From: Mogibacterium sp.
GTDB lineage: Bacteria > Bacillota > Clostridia > Peptostreptococcales > Anaerovoracaceae
Direction: 5' to 3'
Length of the DNA stretch: 64,000 nucleotides
NCBI GenBank assembly: GCA_017433975.1
Contig: JAFRGD010000012.1
Coordinates: forward strand, 62,001-126,000
Part shown: piece after piece, positions 17,604 through 26,136 of the stretch
Layout: the number at the start of each line of letters is the position of its first letter
Numbering within the stretch: the stretch's first letter is position 1
Translations under genes and position numbers: made by a program
The notes under the pieces: generated by a model
Told to the model about the DNA's origin: nothing
The model's database searches: none
The model's input: the letters and a program-made list of their open reading frames with translations, nothing else

Positions 17604-18347
17604 CTACAGCACGATGCAGTCGTACCGGATCAGCTTGCCTTTGATGGAATACCCCGGCGTAACGCCGCAGAGAAACGGTCCCTTGAGGGGCCGTTTTATA
17701 ATGATTTTACGCGGTCGAAGCGCCAAAGCCGCCTGAAGCAACGCCTCTTCATCCGCCGCCGAGACCTGTTGCTCCTTGATAAACTGCAGTTTTTTCTTTG
17801 AAAGCGCGCTTTTGCCGGCGTCCGGGAACATCGGGTCGAGGTAAATGACGTCGATCCGCATAGTGGAATCGTCCGCCGACGCCTTCGGCTCGTTACCGGC
17901 GTCACCGTCAGACGATGTTTCACGTGAAACTTGCGTGACCATGGCCTGCATCGCCGCGGTGCTGTCGCTTTCGACCAGGTGCATCCGCGCGATGACGTCC
18001 CGGAAACCGCTCTCCGCGCCGCCGAACTTCAATCTGCCGGCAGTTTCCGCAGCCTCCGCCGCGGCCGCGCACGAAAGCGCATCCCGCAGAACAGCTGCAA
18101 CCGCCGGGTTCCGTTCGTACATCGTGACGTCGTACCCCGCGGCCGCGAGCAAGAACGCGTCCTCGCCAAAGCCGGCCGTCGCGTCGATCGCGGTGAGCCG
18201 CACGTCCGTGGCCGTCACAACCTCCGCACCCTTTGCAGCGCGCTGCCGCTCCGGCTTCGCGGCCCGGATCAGGAGCTCGTTCTGCAGCCCGCTGCGGCGG
18301 ATCCGCGTCCACATGTTCAGAAAATCAGCCTCCGGCGCGTTTTTCAT
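17604..18347 (-). CDS. RsmJ-like SAM-dependent rRNA methyltransferase
   Basis: The 247-residue protein resembles RsmJ, which methylates G1516 of 16S rRNA in E. coli. It shows the SAM-binding IDATAGFGEDAFLLAAAGY, an acidic YERNP after motif II, the catalytic-region VIYLDPMFP, and a C-terminal KRPLKGPFL. Length matches E. coli RsmJ (250). A one-mismatch parS site lies inside the gene. A terminator-like hairpin for the convergent gene lies in its 3' coding region. The family call is good; the exact target base is inferred. Confidence 0.83.
   Translation of the reverse strand: MKNAPEADFLNMWTRIRRSGLQNELLIRAAKPERQRAAKGAEVVTATDVRLTAIDATAGFGEDAFLLAAAGYDVTMYERNPAVAAVLRDALSCAAAAEAAETAGRLKFGGAESGFRDVIARMHLVESDSTAAMQAMVTQVSRETSSDGDAGNEPKASADDSTMRIDVIYLDPMFPDAGKSALSKKKLQFIKEQQVSAADEEALLQAALALRPRKIIIKRPLKGPFLCGVTPGYSIKGKLIRYDCIVL
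17673..17700 (+). terminator. Possible terminator hairpin inside the 3' end of rsmJ
   Basis: On the plus strand a 10-bp stem (AAACGGTCCC with GGGGCCGTTT, one T-G pair) and TTGA loop, followed by TATAATGATTTT. It would end the convergent small-transporter transcript, while on the other strand it encodes the KRPLKGP region of RsmJ. Confidence 0.45.
17916..17931. other. parS: parS site 3 (15 of 16 bases) inside rsmJ
   Basis: TGTTTCACGTGAAACT differs from the parS consensus only at the last base. It is read in rsmJ as the residues VSRET. The spacing to sites 1 and 2 (about 5 kb) fits a ParB loading cluster near the origin. Confidence 0.85.
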
Positions 18348-18434
18348 CTATTTTTCCCGCGTTCCGTCGTTTCCTACGTTTATTTCTACACTAAATAACG
18401 GTTACAGCCGTTTGCCGATGTCGTTTTTATCGTA

Positions 18435-19001
18435 CTACAGCTGCTTGCTGACGTCGCTCCGCAGCCGGAACAGCGCGACCACAAGCGCGATCGCGACAAA
18501 GAGCGCCGCGATTGCGAGGAACAGAACGACCATGGCGAGTACTCCGACGGCTTTTGTGCTCTTGATTGCCAAAAGCAGCAGCGCTAGCCCGTTCATGACG
18601 AAGACGAGCGCCAGGTCCATGTACTTCAGCAGGTGCAGCGTGGCACCGCGCGGCGATTTGTAATCCTGCGCGACCTTCTCGAGCGCGCCGCACAGGAAGA
18701 AGGTGTAGAGCGTCGAAACGAACGGGACGATGGACTGCATGGTGGTGAGCGCCTTTCCCGGCATGACGAACTCCATCACGTAGATCGCACTGGTCATTAC
18801 GACCATGATCGGTGCGAGAATCTTGAGATAGCTCCGGTCGTTGACGTAATCTCCCAGCTTGTAATTCGCGAGGAGCAGCAGAATCCATCCAACGAACGCA
18901 GGCATTACGTTCACAGACCTGCCGTTAAAATTCAGGTTCAGATTCACCAGCGTCAGCAGAAAACCGACCGCTACAAACGTCAGTCCTTTCTTCAGTTCCA
19001 T
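18435..19001 (-). CDS. Six-helix membrane protein of unknown function
   Basis: A 188-residue protein with about six hydrophobic segments (near 5-24, 32-50, 61-80, 88-108, 122-147 and 151-180) and short polar loops. I recognise no family motif. ATG 19001 follows AGGAGG. It lies between rsmJ and mnmE with gaps on both sides. A 28-bp sequence found at one other place in the window lies 67 bp upstream (19069-19096). Confidence 0.75.
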   Translation of the reverse strand: MELKKGLTFVAVGFLLTLVNLNLNFNGRSVNVMPAFVGWILLLLANYKLGDYVNDRSYLKILAPIMVVMTSAIYVMEFVMPGKALTTMQSIVPFVSTLYTFFLCGALEKVAQDYKSPRGATLHLLKYMDLALVFVMNGLALLLLAIKSTKAVGVLAMVVLFLAIAALFVAIALVVALFRLRSDVSKQL

Positions 19002-19068
19002 TTTTTCCTCCTAATACACAATTTTGAACAATTTTGAAATATTTGTAACTGTACTCTTTAAAATTCGC

Positions 19069-19096
19069 AAATCGTTTATTTTGAAAAATGACAATT
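19069..19096 (-). repeat. Shared 28-bp intergenic motif, copy 1
   Basis: Read on the minus strand it starts AATTGT and ends CAAAATAAACGATTT, matching 35383-35410 at about 25 of 28 positions. It is downstream of mnmE and upstream of the membrane-protein gene. It could be a regulator site or an unusual promoter; no sigma-A -10 follows at the right distance. Confidence 0.5.
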
Positions 19097-19161
19097 TTGC
19101 GTATTTTTGCGTTTTCAACCCGGTTTTTACCGTTTTCCGGCCGTTTTCCGGCAAAACCAGC

Positions 19162-20607
19162 CTATTTCCCGAGGCAAAACCGCGAGAAGACCGCGTCGAG
19201 GATCTCTTCGCCGGCGCTCTCGCCGATGATCTCGCCGAGCTTCTCGTACGCCGCGCGCGTCTCGACCTCCGCGATTTCGAGGGGCTCACGGCGGTTCAAT
19301 AGGTCAATCGCCTCGAGCAGGGAAGCGTTCGCGCGGATCAGCGCCTGCCGGTGCCGCTCGTTGGTGACGGTGTTCCCGTGCTCCGCGAGCAGGTCGCCCC
19401 GCTCGAGCATGTTGAGGATCTGCTCGCGCACTGCGTCCGCGCCGCCCGGAATCAAAAGCGACGTGCTCACGATCCCGAGGTCTGCAGGCGGTTCTTCTGC
19501 CGACAGCCCGAGCGTCCGGCATACGTCTGCGGCCGTGACCTCAATGCCGAGGTCGCGCTTGTTCAGCACCGCGACGACGCGCTTGCTGCCGAACGGGTGC
19601 ATGCTGCTGCCCGCGAGGCCGTACCGGCCGCCGGACGTTTCGACGATGAGCCGTCCGACCTCCTGGTCTTCGTCCTCGAGCGGCTTCGACCCGTCGACGA
19701 CAAAGAGAATCATGTCCGCAATCTCGATCGCTTCGCGCGAGCGGGAGATGCCGATGGACTCGACCACGTCGTCGCTCTCGTGCATGCCGGCGGTATCGAC
19801 CAGGACGACCGGCATGCCGCCGATGGAGACGGCTTCTTCCACCGTGTCGCGCGTCGTGCCCGGCACCGCCGTGACGATGACGCGGTCCTGTCCGAGCAAT
19901 CCGTTCATCAGGGACGATTTGCCGACGTTCGGCTTGCCGACGATCGCAATTTTGAGGCCCTCCCGCGCGATTCTGCCGCGGTCGGCTGTCGAAAGCAGCC
20001 GGTCGACCTTCTGCTGCACGTCGTCCAGTACACCGGCGAACTTTTCCAGCGTGAATTCTTCGATGTCCTCGTCCGGAAAGTCGATGTTGACCGCCATCTC
20101 CGCGAGTACGTCGACCAGCGTCACACGCAGCGACTTGACCTCCCGGCTCAGCCGCCCGCCGAGCTGCCCGACGGCGATCCTCTCCGGGATCTCGCTCTTC
20201 GCGTTGATGAGGTCGATGACGGCCTCCGCCTGTGCGAGGTCGATTCGCCCGTTCAAAAAAGCGAGCTTGGTGAATTCGCCCGGCTCCGCGAGGCGCGCGC
20301 CGGCGGCCAGGACCTCCCGCAGGATCGACCGGATCGCGACGAGGCTCCCGTGCGCCTGAATCTCCAGGACGTCCTCCCGTGTATACGTGTGCGGCGCCTT
20401 CATGTAGATGAAGATCGCTTCGTCGATGACGTCGCCGGACTTCTGCGAGATCACGTTTCCGTAATATGCGTGCCGCGGCCGGACCGTCTCCGGACAGTCC
20501 TTCATCACGGTTCGCATGATGTCCAGCGATTGCGGTCCGCTGACCTTGACGATCCCGATCCCGCCGCTGCCGGCCGGGGTCGAAATCGCGGCAATCGTGT
20601 CTGCCAT
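19162..20607 (-). CDS. mnmE: tRNA modification GTPase MnmE (TrmE)
   Basis: MnmE is the GTPase partner of MnmG in wobble-uridine modification. The 481 residues have the folate-binding N-terminal domain (MADTIAAISTPAGSGGIGIV), the helical domain, the G domain (G1 GKPNVGKSSLMN, G2 GTTRDTVEE, G3 DTAGMH, G4 NKRD) and the C-terminal FCLGK whose Cys is catalytic. ATG 20607 follows GGAAGGAG. It is part of the conserved rpmH-rnpA-yidD-yidC-jag-mnmE run. Here mnmG is about 2 kb away, separated from it by inserted genes. Confidence 0.97.
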   Translation of the reverse strand: MADTIAAISTPAGSGGIGIVKVSGPQSLDIMRTVMKDCPETVRPRHAYYGNVISQKSGDVIDEAIFIYMKAPHTYTREDVLEIQAHGSLVAIRSILREVLAAGARLAEPGEFTKLAFLNGRIDLAQAEAVIDLINAKSEIPERIAVGQLGGRLSREVKSLRVTLVDVLAEMAVNIDFPDEDIEEFTLEKFAGVLDDVQQKVDRLLSTADRGRIAREGLKIAIVGKPNVGKSSLMNGLLGQDRVIVTAVPGTTRDTVEEAVSIGGMPVVLVDTAGMHESDDVVESIGISRSREAIEIADMILFVVDGSKPLEDEDQEVGRLIVETSGGRYGLAGSSMHPFGSKRVVAVLNKRDLGIEVTAADVCRTLGLSAEEPPADLGIVSTSLLIPGGADAVREQILNMLERGDLLAEHGNTVTNERHRQALIRANASLLEAIDLLNRREPLEIAEVETRAAYEKLGEIIGESAGEEILDAVFSRFCLGK

Positions 20608-20665
20608 CTTCGCTTCTCCTTCCTGACGATAAAAAGAGCCCATCGGACGATGGGCTCCGCGATTG

Positions 20666-21565
20666 CTATTTGCGTTCGATGATGACCTTGCGGTACGGGT
20701 CCTTGCCCTCGCTGCGGGTCGTGACCTTTGGGTGGTTCTGCAGCGTCGCGTGGATGACCTTTCTCTCGTAAGGGTTCATCGGCTCGAGCGTCACGCTCCG
20801 GCGGGTCCGCTCGACCTTGCCGGCGAGGCGGTTCGCCAGGTTGACCAGCGTGCGCTCTCTCTTGGCTCTGTAATTCTCAGCGTCGAGGATGACCCGGATA
20901 TACGTGTCGCTGTCCTTGTTCGCGACCAGTCCCGCGAGGTACTGCACCGCGTCGAGCGTCTGCCCGCGCTTTCCGATGATCGTTCCGGTGTCCTTGCCGG
21001 TGATTTCAACGTATACGACGTTTTCGCCGGTCTTGACCTTGAAGTCGAGGTTGATGCCCATCTCGTCCGCGATGCTTCTGAGGAAGGCCTCGACCGGATG
21101 GTTCTCCGCGTCCTGGAGGTCCGCGACGTCGAAGAGCAGGGTGCTCTCGATGCTCAGCGGGGCCTCATTGCGGCCGCGGCTGCCCTTGCCGCCGCTTTTC
21201 TTTTCTCTCTTACGCTCTTTGGCCTTAGCCTTTGCGCTTCTGCGGGCGTCTTCGAGCTCTTCCCGCTCGTACTTATCGTATTCCTCGCGAATCTCGTCCG
21301 GAACCTTGATGGCGCGGTTCTCCGGAAGACCTGCCAGGATTCTATCGATGTCGTCGAACGATCCTTTTTCCTTTGGCGTGTCGTTCATGACGCCGGCTTT
21401 TGGGGTAACTCTGACTTTGGCAAGCTTGGAACCGATTCCAAGAAAGCCGCTGCTCGACTCTTCGAGGACCTCAACGTCTACCTCGTCTCTCTTGAGGCGG
21501 AGGTCCCTCAGGGCTTCCTTGACGGCGGATTCGACGTCAACGCCCCATTTTTCAATTACTTTCAT
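20666..21565 (-). CDS. khpB: RNA-binding protein KhpB (Jag/EloR)
   Basis: The 299-residue protein has the Jag-N domain (VIEKWGVDVESAVKEALRDL), a charged linker, a KH domain with its loop (GTIIGKRGQTLDAVQYL) and an R3H domain (ERTRRSVTLEPMNPYERKVIH). With KhpA it binds RNA and influences cell elongation in related bacteria. ATG 21565 is used; a TTG just upstream is rejected. It begins 3 bp after the yidC stop codon, the standard yidC-jag arrangement. Confidence 0.95.
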   Translation of the reverse strand: MKVIEKWGVDVESAVKEALRDLRLKRDEVDVEVLEESSSGFLGIGSKLAKVRVTPKAGVMNDTPKEKGSFDDIDRILAGLPENRAIKVPDEIREEYDKYEREELEDARRSAKAKAKERKREKKSGGKGSRGRNEAPLSIESTLLFDVADLQDAENHPVEAFLRSIADEMGINLDFKVKTGENVVYVEITGKDTGTIIGKRGQTLDAVQYLAGLVANKDSDTYIRVILDAENYRAKRERTLVNLANRLAGKVERTRRSVTLEPMNPYERKVIHATLQNHPKVTTRSEGKDPYRKVIIERK

Positions 21566-21568
21566 CAA

Positions 21569-22315
21569 TTATGCGTTTCCTTTCATCCGTGCTCTTTTCT
21601 TCCTGCGCAGTTCTTTTTCTGCCTTTGCCCTCTCGTCGAGCAGATCCTGCTTGACCTTCATCTCAAGCCGCACGGAGTTCATGTGCAGGTTGAGAAGAAT
21701 CTGAATCGCCTGGCCAAACGCCCAGTAGATGGCAAGGCCTGCCGGATACGCGCGGGCGAGGACGAGAATGCTGACCGGGAAGAAATACTTCATCACCAGC
21801 GTCATCGACTGTCCCTGGCCCATGTCCTGTCCGGTCAGGTTTTGCGTCATGGAGAAGGAAAAATACGTCGCAAGGCCGGCCAGCACCGGGAGTACCCACG
21901 GGTCCGGCTGTGCGAGGTCTTTGATCCAAAGAAACGATTCATGCACCGCGAGAATCATCGTGTCGTTCGGCATGTATCTCATCGGATTGCGGAGCAGGGC
22001 GAATAAGCCCATGATGATCGGCATCTGGATGATCATCGGAAGGCAACCGCCCATCGGGTTAAAACCGCTCTCGCTGTAGAGCTTCTGAAGCTCCTGATTC
22101 TGTCTTTCTTTGTCGTTCGCGTATTTCTGCTGGATTTCCTGAATCTTCGGCTGCATGTTCTGCATTCCGGCCGTCGATTTGATCTGCTTGAGGTACAGCG
22201 GGTACAGGCAGACCTTAACGATGAGCGTCAGAAGGATCAGGGAAATTCCGTAATTTCCCACGATCTTGTAAATGAACATTAGCAGATATGCAAGGGGTTT
22301 TGCTATGATACCCAT
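21569..22315 (-). CDS. yidC: Membrane protein insertase YidC/Oxa1 (SpoIIIJ type)
   Basis: YidC inserts membrane proteins with or without SecYEG. The 248-residue protein is the short Gram-positive form with a first helix (YKIVGNYGISLILLTLIVKV), the cytoplasmic coiled hairpin (MQNMQPKIQEIQQKYAND), NPMGGCLPMIIQMPI and a basic C-terminal tail. No lipobox is present. ATG 22315 follows AAGGA. It lies between yidD and khpB. Confidence 0.96.
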   Translation of the reverse strand: MGIIAKPLAYLLMFIYKIVGNYGISLILLTLIVKVCLYPLYLKQIKSTAGMQNMQPKIQEIQQKYANDKERQNQELQKLYSESGFNPMGGCLPMIIQMPIIMGLFALLRNPMRYMPNDTMILAVHESFLWIKDLAQPDPWVLPVLAGLATYFSFSMTQNLTGQDMGQGQSMTLVMKYFFPVSILVLARAYPAGLAIYWAFGQAIQILLNLHMNSVRLEMKVKQDLLDERAKAEKELRRKKRARMKGNA

Positions 22316-22336
22316 CAATAAATCCTTTCCATGTTG

Positions 22337-22567
22337 CTATGGTACGGGGTCGTAGCCGCCGGGATTGCCCGGGTGGCACCGCAGGATCCGTTTGATTCCC
22401 AGCAGGGTGCCTTTGGCAGGACCGTATTTTTCGACCGCCTGAATGAAATAGGTGCTGCAGGTCGGTGTGAACCGGCAGGTCGGCGGGAGAAGCGGCGAGA
22501 TGAAAATCTGATATCCCCGTACGATTATGATCAATACTCTTTTAAAAAAACTGCTGACGTACTTCAT
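22337..22567 (-). CDS. yidD: Membrane protein insertion efficiency factor YidD
   Basis: A 76-residue protein with the family signature: an amphipathic start ([18 protein letters not shown]), [11 protein letters not shown] and [10 protein letters not shown]. It helps YidC-dependent insertion. ATG 22567 follows AGGGA. It lies 6 bp after rnpA. Confidence 0.95.
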   Translation of the reverse strand: MKYVSSFFKRVLIIIVRGYQIFISPLLPPTCRFTPTCSTYFIQAVEKYGPAKGTLLGIKRILRCHPGNPGGYDPVP

Positions 22568-22573
22568 TTGTCC

Positions 22574-22909
22574 CTAATTAAGAAGTGTAGCTCTGCTGAA
22601 CGCGTGGCGGAGCGACCGCTCGACATCCTGTTCCTTTGTCGCGTCGATGCCATTTCTTGCTACAAGAATGATGTCGTACCCTTGTGCGATGGACGGTTCC
22701 AGCGCACGGAAGGCTTCCTTCATGAGCCTGCGCGCGCGGTTCCGGCGGACGCTGTTTCCAACTTTTTTGCTCGCGATGAACGCTACGCGGTTTTCTCCGA
22801 GGCGGTTCCGGCGGTACAATACGACGACGTATTTGCTGCCCTGTGACTTTCCTTTGTTATATACGGTTACGAAATCTCTCTGATTCCGCAGGATGTTTTT
22901 CTTTAACAT
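22574..22909 (-). CDS. rnpA: Ribonuclease P protein component
   Basis: The protein subunit of RNase P, which matures tRNA 5' ends. The 111 residues show KSQGSKYVVVLYRRN, the basic signature KKVGNSVRRNRARRLMKEAFR and YDIILVAR. It is 36 bp after rpmH and 6 bp before yidD, as in most bacteria. Confidence 0.96.
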   Translation of the reverse strand: MLKKNILRNQRDFVTVYNKGKSQGSKYVVVLYRRNRLGENRVAFIASKKVGNSVRRNRARRLMKEAFRALEPSIAQGYDIILVARNGIDATKEQDVERSLRHAFSRATLLN

Positions 22910-22945
22910 CAGTTACCATCACTTCTTGAGGACCTGTGTGATAAA

Positions 22946-23080
22946 CTATGCGCTCAGTCTCTTTCTGCCTTTTGCTCTTCTGCTCTTGAGTACCTTGCGG
23001 CCGCCGACGCTGGCCATTCTCTTTCTGAAACCGTGTTCTTTGAGTCTCTGTCTCTTCTTTGGCTGATATGTCCTTTTCAT
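22946..23080 (-). CDS. rpmH: 50S ribosomal protein L34
   Basis: A 44-residue, strongly basic protein starting [20 protein letters not shown] and containing a [19 protein letters not shown] end, the universal L34 pattern. ATG 23080 follows AAGGAG. It is the first gene of the rpmH-rnpA-yidD-yidC-khpB-mnmE operon, with a consensus promoter at 23167-23195. The adjacent stretch to dnaA contains the left part of oriC. Confidence 0.98.
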   Translation of the reverse strand: MKRTYQPKKRQRLKEHGFRKRMASVGGRKVLKSRRAKGRKRLSA

Positions 23081-23166
23081 GGTGATCTCCTTCCAGGTGA
23101 TATTATGATATAATGAAAATACTCTTGGTCCTCCCTTCTGAATTTCAAAGGGACAGACATCAAGAT

Positions 23167-23195
23167 ATTATACTTTTGACGGAATAAAAAGTCAA
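23167..23195 (-). promoter_or_regulatory. Promoter of the rpmH operon
   Basis: On the minus strand TTGACT, 17-bp spacer, perfect TATAAT. It is 87 bp upstream of the rpmH ATG and faces away from dnaA. Confidence 0.8.
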
Positions 23196-23239
23196 TGATT
23201 CCTTTGATTCTTCTCATCTTTTGGGTTTTGTATTCTCTA

Positions 23240-23472
23240 TGTACTTTTCAAAAAGTGAGATATTCACAATATATAGTGGTGACTGCCCCTTATTAACAAA
23301 GTTATCAACAATATGTGCAAAACTCGCTTTTTGCGGCCCAAAAAAATTCAATTTTTCAAGTGTTTACGCTTTTTTCGAATGTGCATAATTTCGTTGAAAA
23401 AACGTTAATATTTCAGCCTTTCAAAAAGTTGACATCTACAATATATTGATTTTTCCGCCCGCTTGACGGCGC
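23240..23472. other. oriC: oriC, left part: AT-rich DnaA-box region upstream of dnaA
   Basis: The gap between rpmH and dnaA (23081-23529) has no gene. It holds the two opposing promoters and an AT-rich tract with DnaA-box matches: TTATGCACA on the minus strand at 23380-23388 (full match to TTATNCACA), TTATCAACA at 23302-23310 (one mismatch), and weaker ones at 23260-23268 and 23290-23298. This corresponds in place to the incA/B part of the Bacillus origin. Box calls are by eye. Confidence 0.75.
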
Positions 23473-23501
23473 TTGTCAAACCCCTTCAAAACCTATAAAA
23501 T
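23473..23501 (+). promoter_or_regulatory. Promoter of dnaA
   Basis: TTGTCA, 17-bp spacer, TAAAAT, 28 bp before the GTG start of dnaA. The -35 coincides with an in-frame TTG that could be mistaken for an earlier dnaA start. Confidence 0.65.
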
Positions 23502-23529
23502 AGGTGCAAGTTTGAAGGAGTTACTGAAA

Positions 23530-24870
23530 GTGAATACGAAGAAAGTCTGGGACGAATTTCTCTCAATCATTAAGGCCAATACTACGGAAGTCAGTTATGA
23601 GACCTGGTTCACTCCTCTATACATCAACCATGTAGACGAGGATGTGAACATCATTTATCTTGCTTCAAAAGAGGAATACATTCTTCCTTTTTTGAAAGAC
23701 AGATACATGGGTCAGATTGAGGACGCATTTGAGAGCATTTTAAAAACAAAGTATAAAGTTGTCATTAAGGATGAAAAGGACTATCTGCCGGGCGGCAAGA
23801 CGCTGATCGAAGCGACCGGACGCAAGCCGGACGAGGCCAAGCTTTTCAATCCGCGGCTTAATTTTAACAATTTTGTCGTCGGCAACAGCAATAAATATGC
23901 GCATGCAGCTGCCCTTGCGGTTGCGGAGTCGCCTGCAGAAGCCTATAACCCTCTTTTTATTTACGGCGGATCCGGTCTCGGTAAGACGCACCTGATGCAG
24001 GCCATCGGTATTTATATCATTCAAAATAAACCGGGTACCAAGGTTCTCTATGTTTCGTCGGAGATGTTCATCAACGACATGGTCCGGGCGCTTTCCGAGA
24101 ACAAAATGCGTTCCTTCAAGAATAAATACCGCAAGGTTGACGTTCTTTTGATTGATGATATTCAATTTTTGGAGAATAAATACTCGATTCAGGAGGAATT
24201 TTTCCATACATTCAATGCGTTATATGAGAATGACAAACAGATCGTCATCAGCAGCGACAGACATCCGAACAATCTGGTCGAATTCGAAGACCGACTCCGC
24301 TCCAGATTTTCGTGGAATCTGATTGCGGACGTTCAGCCGGCGGACTTCGAGACGCGCGTCGCAATCCTCAAGAGAAAGGCGGAAAACGCAGGTATCGCAT
24401 GGGACAACGACATGCTCGACGTCTGCAGCCTGATTGCAGAACAGATTACGGACAACATCCGCGAGCTGGAAGGCGCTTTTAATAATGTAGTAGGTTTTTC
24501 AAACCTGCTCGATGAGCCGATCAATGTTCCGTTCGCGAAGCGCATCCTCAAAGACGTAATTAATGATAGTGACAAAGCTGTCGCACCGGAGCGGATCCGT
24601 ACCATCGTTGCGCGTCACTACAAAATCAAAGTCGCCGACATGGATTCGCAGAAGAGAAACGCCGAGATCGCGCTGCCGCGCCAGGTCGCGATGTTCCTCT
24701 GCCGTGAGAATACCGATCTTTCTCACCAAAAGATTGGAAAAATGTTCGGAAACCGCCACTATTCGACGGTCATTCATTCCTTCGAAAAAATCACGGAGAT
24801 GGAACGCAAGGACGAGGCCTTCCGTAAGGACCTCGCAGCGCTCCGGGAGAAAATCAAAGACAAAAAGTAG
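23530..24870 (+). CDS. dnaA: Chromosomal replication initiator DnaA
   Basis: DnaA binds the origin and melts it. The 446-residue protein has domain I (MNTKKVWDEFLSIIK), AAA+ domain III (FIYGGSGLGKTHLMQAIG, VLLIDDIQFL) and the DNA-binding signature (LSHQKIGKMFGNRHYSTVIH). GTG 23530 is chosen: it is preceded by GAAGGAG at good spacing and starts at the usual domain I boundary. In-frame TTGs at 23473 and 23512 lack this and the first overlaps the promoter. DnaA boxes flank the gene on both sides. Confidence 0.96.
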   Translation: MNTKKVWDEFLSIIKANTTEVSYETWFTPLYINHVDEDVNIIYLASKEEYILPFLKDRYMGQIEDAFESILKTKYKVVIKDEKDYLPGGKTLIEATGRKPDEAKLFNPRLNFNNFVVGNSNKYAHAAALAVAESPAEAYNPLFIYGGSGLGKTHLMQAIGIYIIQNKPGTKVLYVSSEMFINDMVRALSENKMRSFKNKYRKVDVLLIDDIQFLENKYSIQEEFFHTFNALYENDKQIVISSDRHPNNLVEFEDRLRSRFSWNLIADVQPADFETRVAILKRKAENAGIAWDNDMLDVCSLIAEQITDNIRELEGAFNNVVGFSNLLDEPINVPFAKRILKDVINDSDKAVAPERIRTIVARHYKIKVADMDSQKRNAEIALPRQVAMFLCRENTDLSHQKIGKMFGNRHYSTVIHSFEKITEMERKDEAFRKDLAALREKIKDKK

Positions 24871-25013
24871 TTGTTCACATTTCATCCACAGCCTTTTCCG
24901 ACGATTTATCAACAGAATACGACCTCTGCATCTGTTGATTTTTCCTCGGTTTGTGGATTATGAACATTATCAACACACCCTACTATTACTACTAAAAATA
25001 TATTTAAATAAAA
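24871..25013. other. oriC: oriC, right part: DnaA boxes, DnaA-trio and unwinding element between dnaA and dnaN
   Basis: DnaA-box-like sites are TCATCCACA (24882-24890), TTATCAACA (24906-24914), TAATCCACA on the minus strand (24952-24960) and TTATCAACA (24967-24975), each one mismatch from TTATCCACA, plus a weaker TTGTTCACA at 24871. The last box is followed by CACCC, then TACTATTACTACTA (24981-24994) and an A/T-only tract to 25013. This order (box, short C-rich stretch, trinucleotide run, AT-rich DNA) matches the basal unwinding system with DnaA-trios known from Bacillus subtilis. It is the probable site of strand opening. Confidence 0.85.
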
Positions 25014-25026
25014 AAAGGAGTTTGAG

Positions 25027-26133
25027 ATGAAAATCTTTTGTCAGAAGAGCGAATTGAACAAGGCCTTGAATAACGTTTCGCATTCGGTTCCGACGAGAAC
25101 GACGACGAGGATCCTGGAAGGAATCCTGGCCGAAGTTTTTGAGCGCGAGATGAAATTCACCGCGACTGACACAAACATTACGACGGAAGCGACGATTTCG
25201 GTCAGCGCTGACGGGACGGACTCCTTTGTGATTCCGGCCAGACTGTTCTCCGGCATGGTATCCAAGCTGCCGGAAGAAGAAGTCATGCTGGAATACGAAG
25301 CCGCAAAGACGAAATTAAAGGTCAAAAGCGGTAAATTCAAGGCGGAAATCATCTGCTTCCGGGCGGACGACTTCCCGAAGGTCCGGATCGCCGAGAGCGA
25401 TGACAAAATCTACATCAGCAAGGATACCGTCAAGAAGCTGATTCGCAAGACCGCGTTCTCCGCGAGCGAAGACGAACTGAATGGAGTTCTTACAGGCGTT
25501 CTCACGGAAATAGATGAAAAAAGCATCCGGATGGTCGCTGTCGACACGTTCCGCATGGCGGTTTATCAGGCAGAGGCGGCCGCCGGCAGAACCGCGCGCG
25601 TCATCATTCCGGCGAAACTGATCAATAAAGTATCCAAAATCATCAGCGACGACAATTCCGAGGACATGATGTCCGTCGACATCGTCGATAACAAGGTGAT
25701 TTTCCGCTTCGACAATAATAAAGTCACGGTCAATACGCTTTCCGGCAACTATATTGATTACAAGAGAATCATCAGGAAGGAAAGTGAAATTGAAGTCCGG
25801 ATCAAATGCGACGAGATCGTCCGCGCCATCGACCGCGCTTCCATCCTGACTTCGTCGCAGAATAATAAACTGATTCGGATCGAAATCAACGATCAGGAGC
25901 TGAAAATCAATTCACTGTCAGATGAAGGCAACATTCAGGAGAAGATCGACGTCATCAAAGAAGGAAATGACATCACGATCGGTTTCAACGCACGCTTCCT
26001 GATGGACGTCTTCAAAGTCATCGACGACGAAGAAATCATGCTTTACATGAAGGATAACGTGAGCCCGTGCATCATCAAATCGCTGAGCGGTGAAGATTAT
26101 CTGTATCTGATACTCCCGGTAAGAATCAATTAA
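25027..26133 (+). CDS. dnaN: DNA polymerase III beta sliding clamp
   Basis: A 368-residue clamp subunit of normal length. It begins MKIFCQKSELNKALNNVSHS and ends in the conserved DYLYLILPVRIN, with the ligand-pocket region near GFNARFLMDVFKVI. ATG 25027 follows AAGGAG. The next gene, recF, starts 3 bp after its stop. Confidence 0.97.
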   Translation: MKIFCQKSELNKALNNVSHSVPTRTTTRILEGILAEVFEREMKFTATDTNITTEATISVSADGTDSFVIPARLFSGMVSKLPEEEVMLEYEAAKTKLKVKSGKFKAEIICFRADDFPKVRIAESDDKIYISKDTVKKLIRKTAFSASEDELNGVLTGVLTEIDEKSIRMVAVDTFRMAVYQAEAAAGRTARVIIPAKLINKVSKIISDDNSEDMMSVDIVDNKVIFRFDNNKVTVNTLSGNYIDYKRIIRKESEIEVRIKCDEIVRAIDRASILTSSQNNKLIRIEINDQELKINSLSDEGNIQEKIDVIKEGNDITIGFNARFLMDVFKVIDDEEIMLYMKDNVSPCIIKSLSGEDYLYLILPVRIN

Positions 26134-26136
26134 TCG

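Noticed and set aside
23473-23529. TTG start extending DnaA by 19 residues
   Set aside because: The TTG is the promoter -35 and lacks a ribosome site; GTG 23530 fits both the site and the usual DnaA N-terminus.
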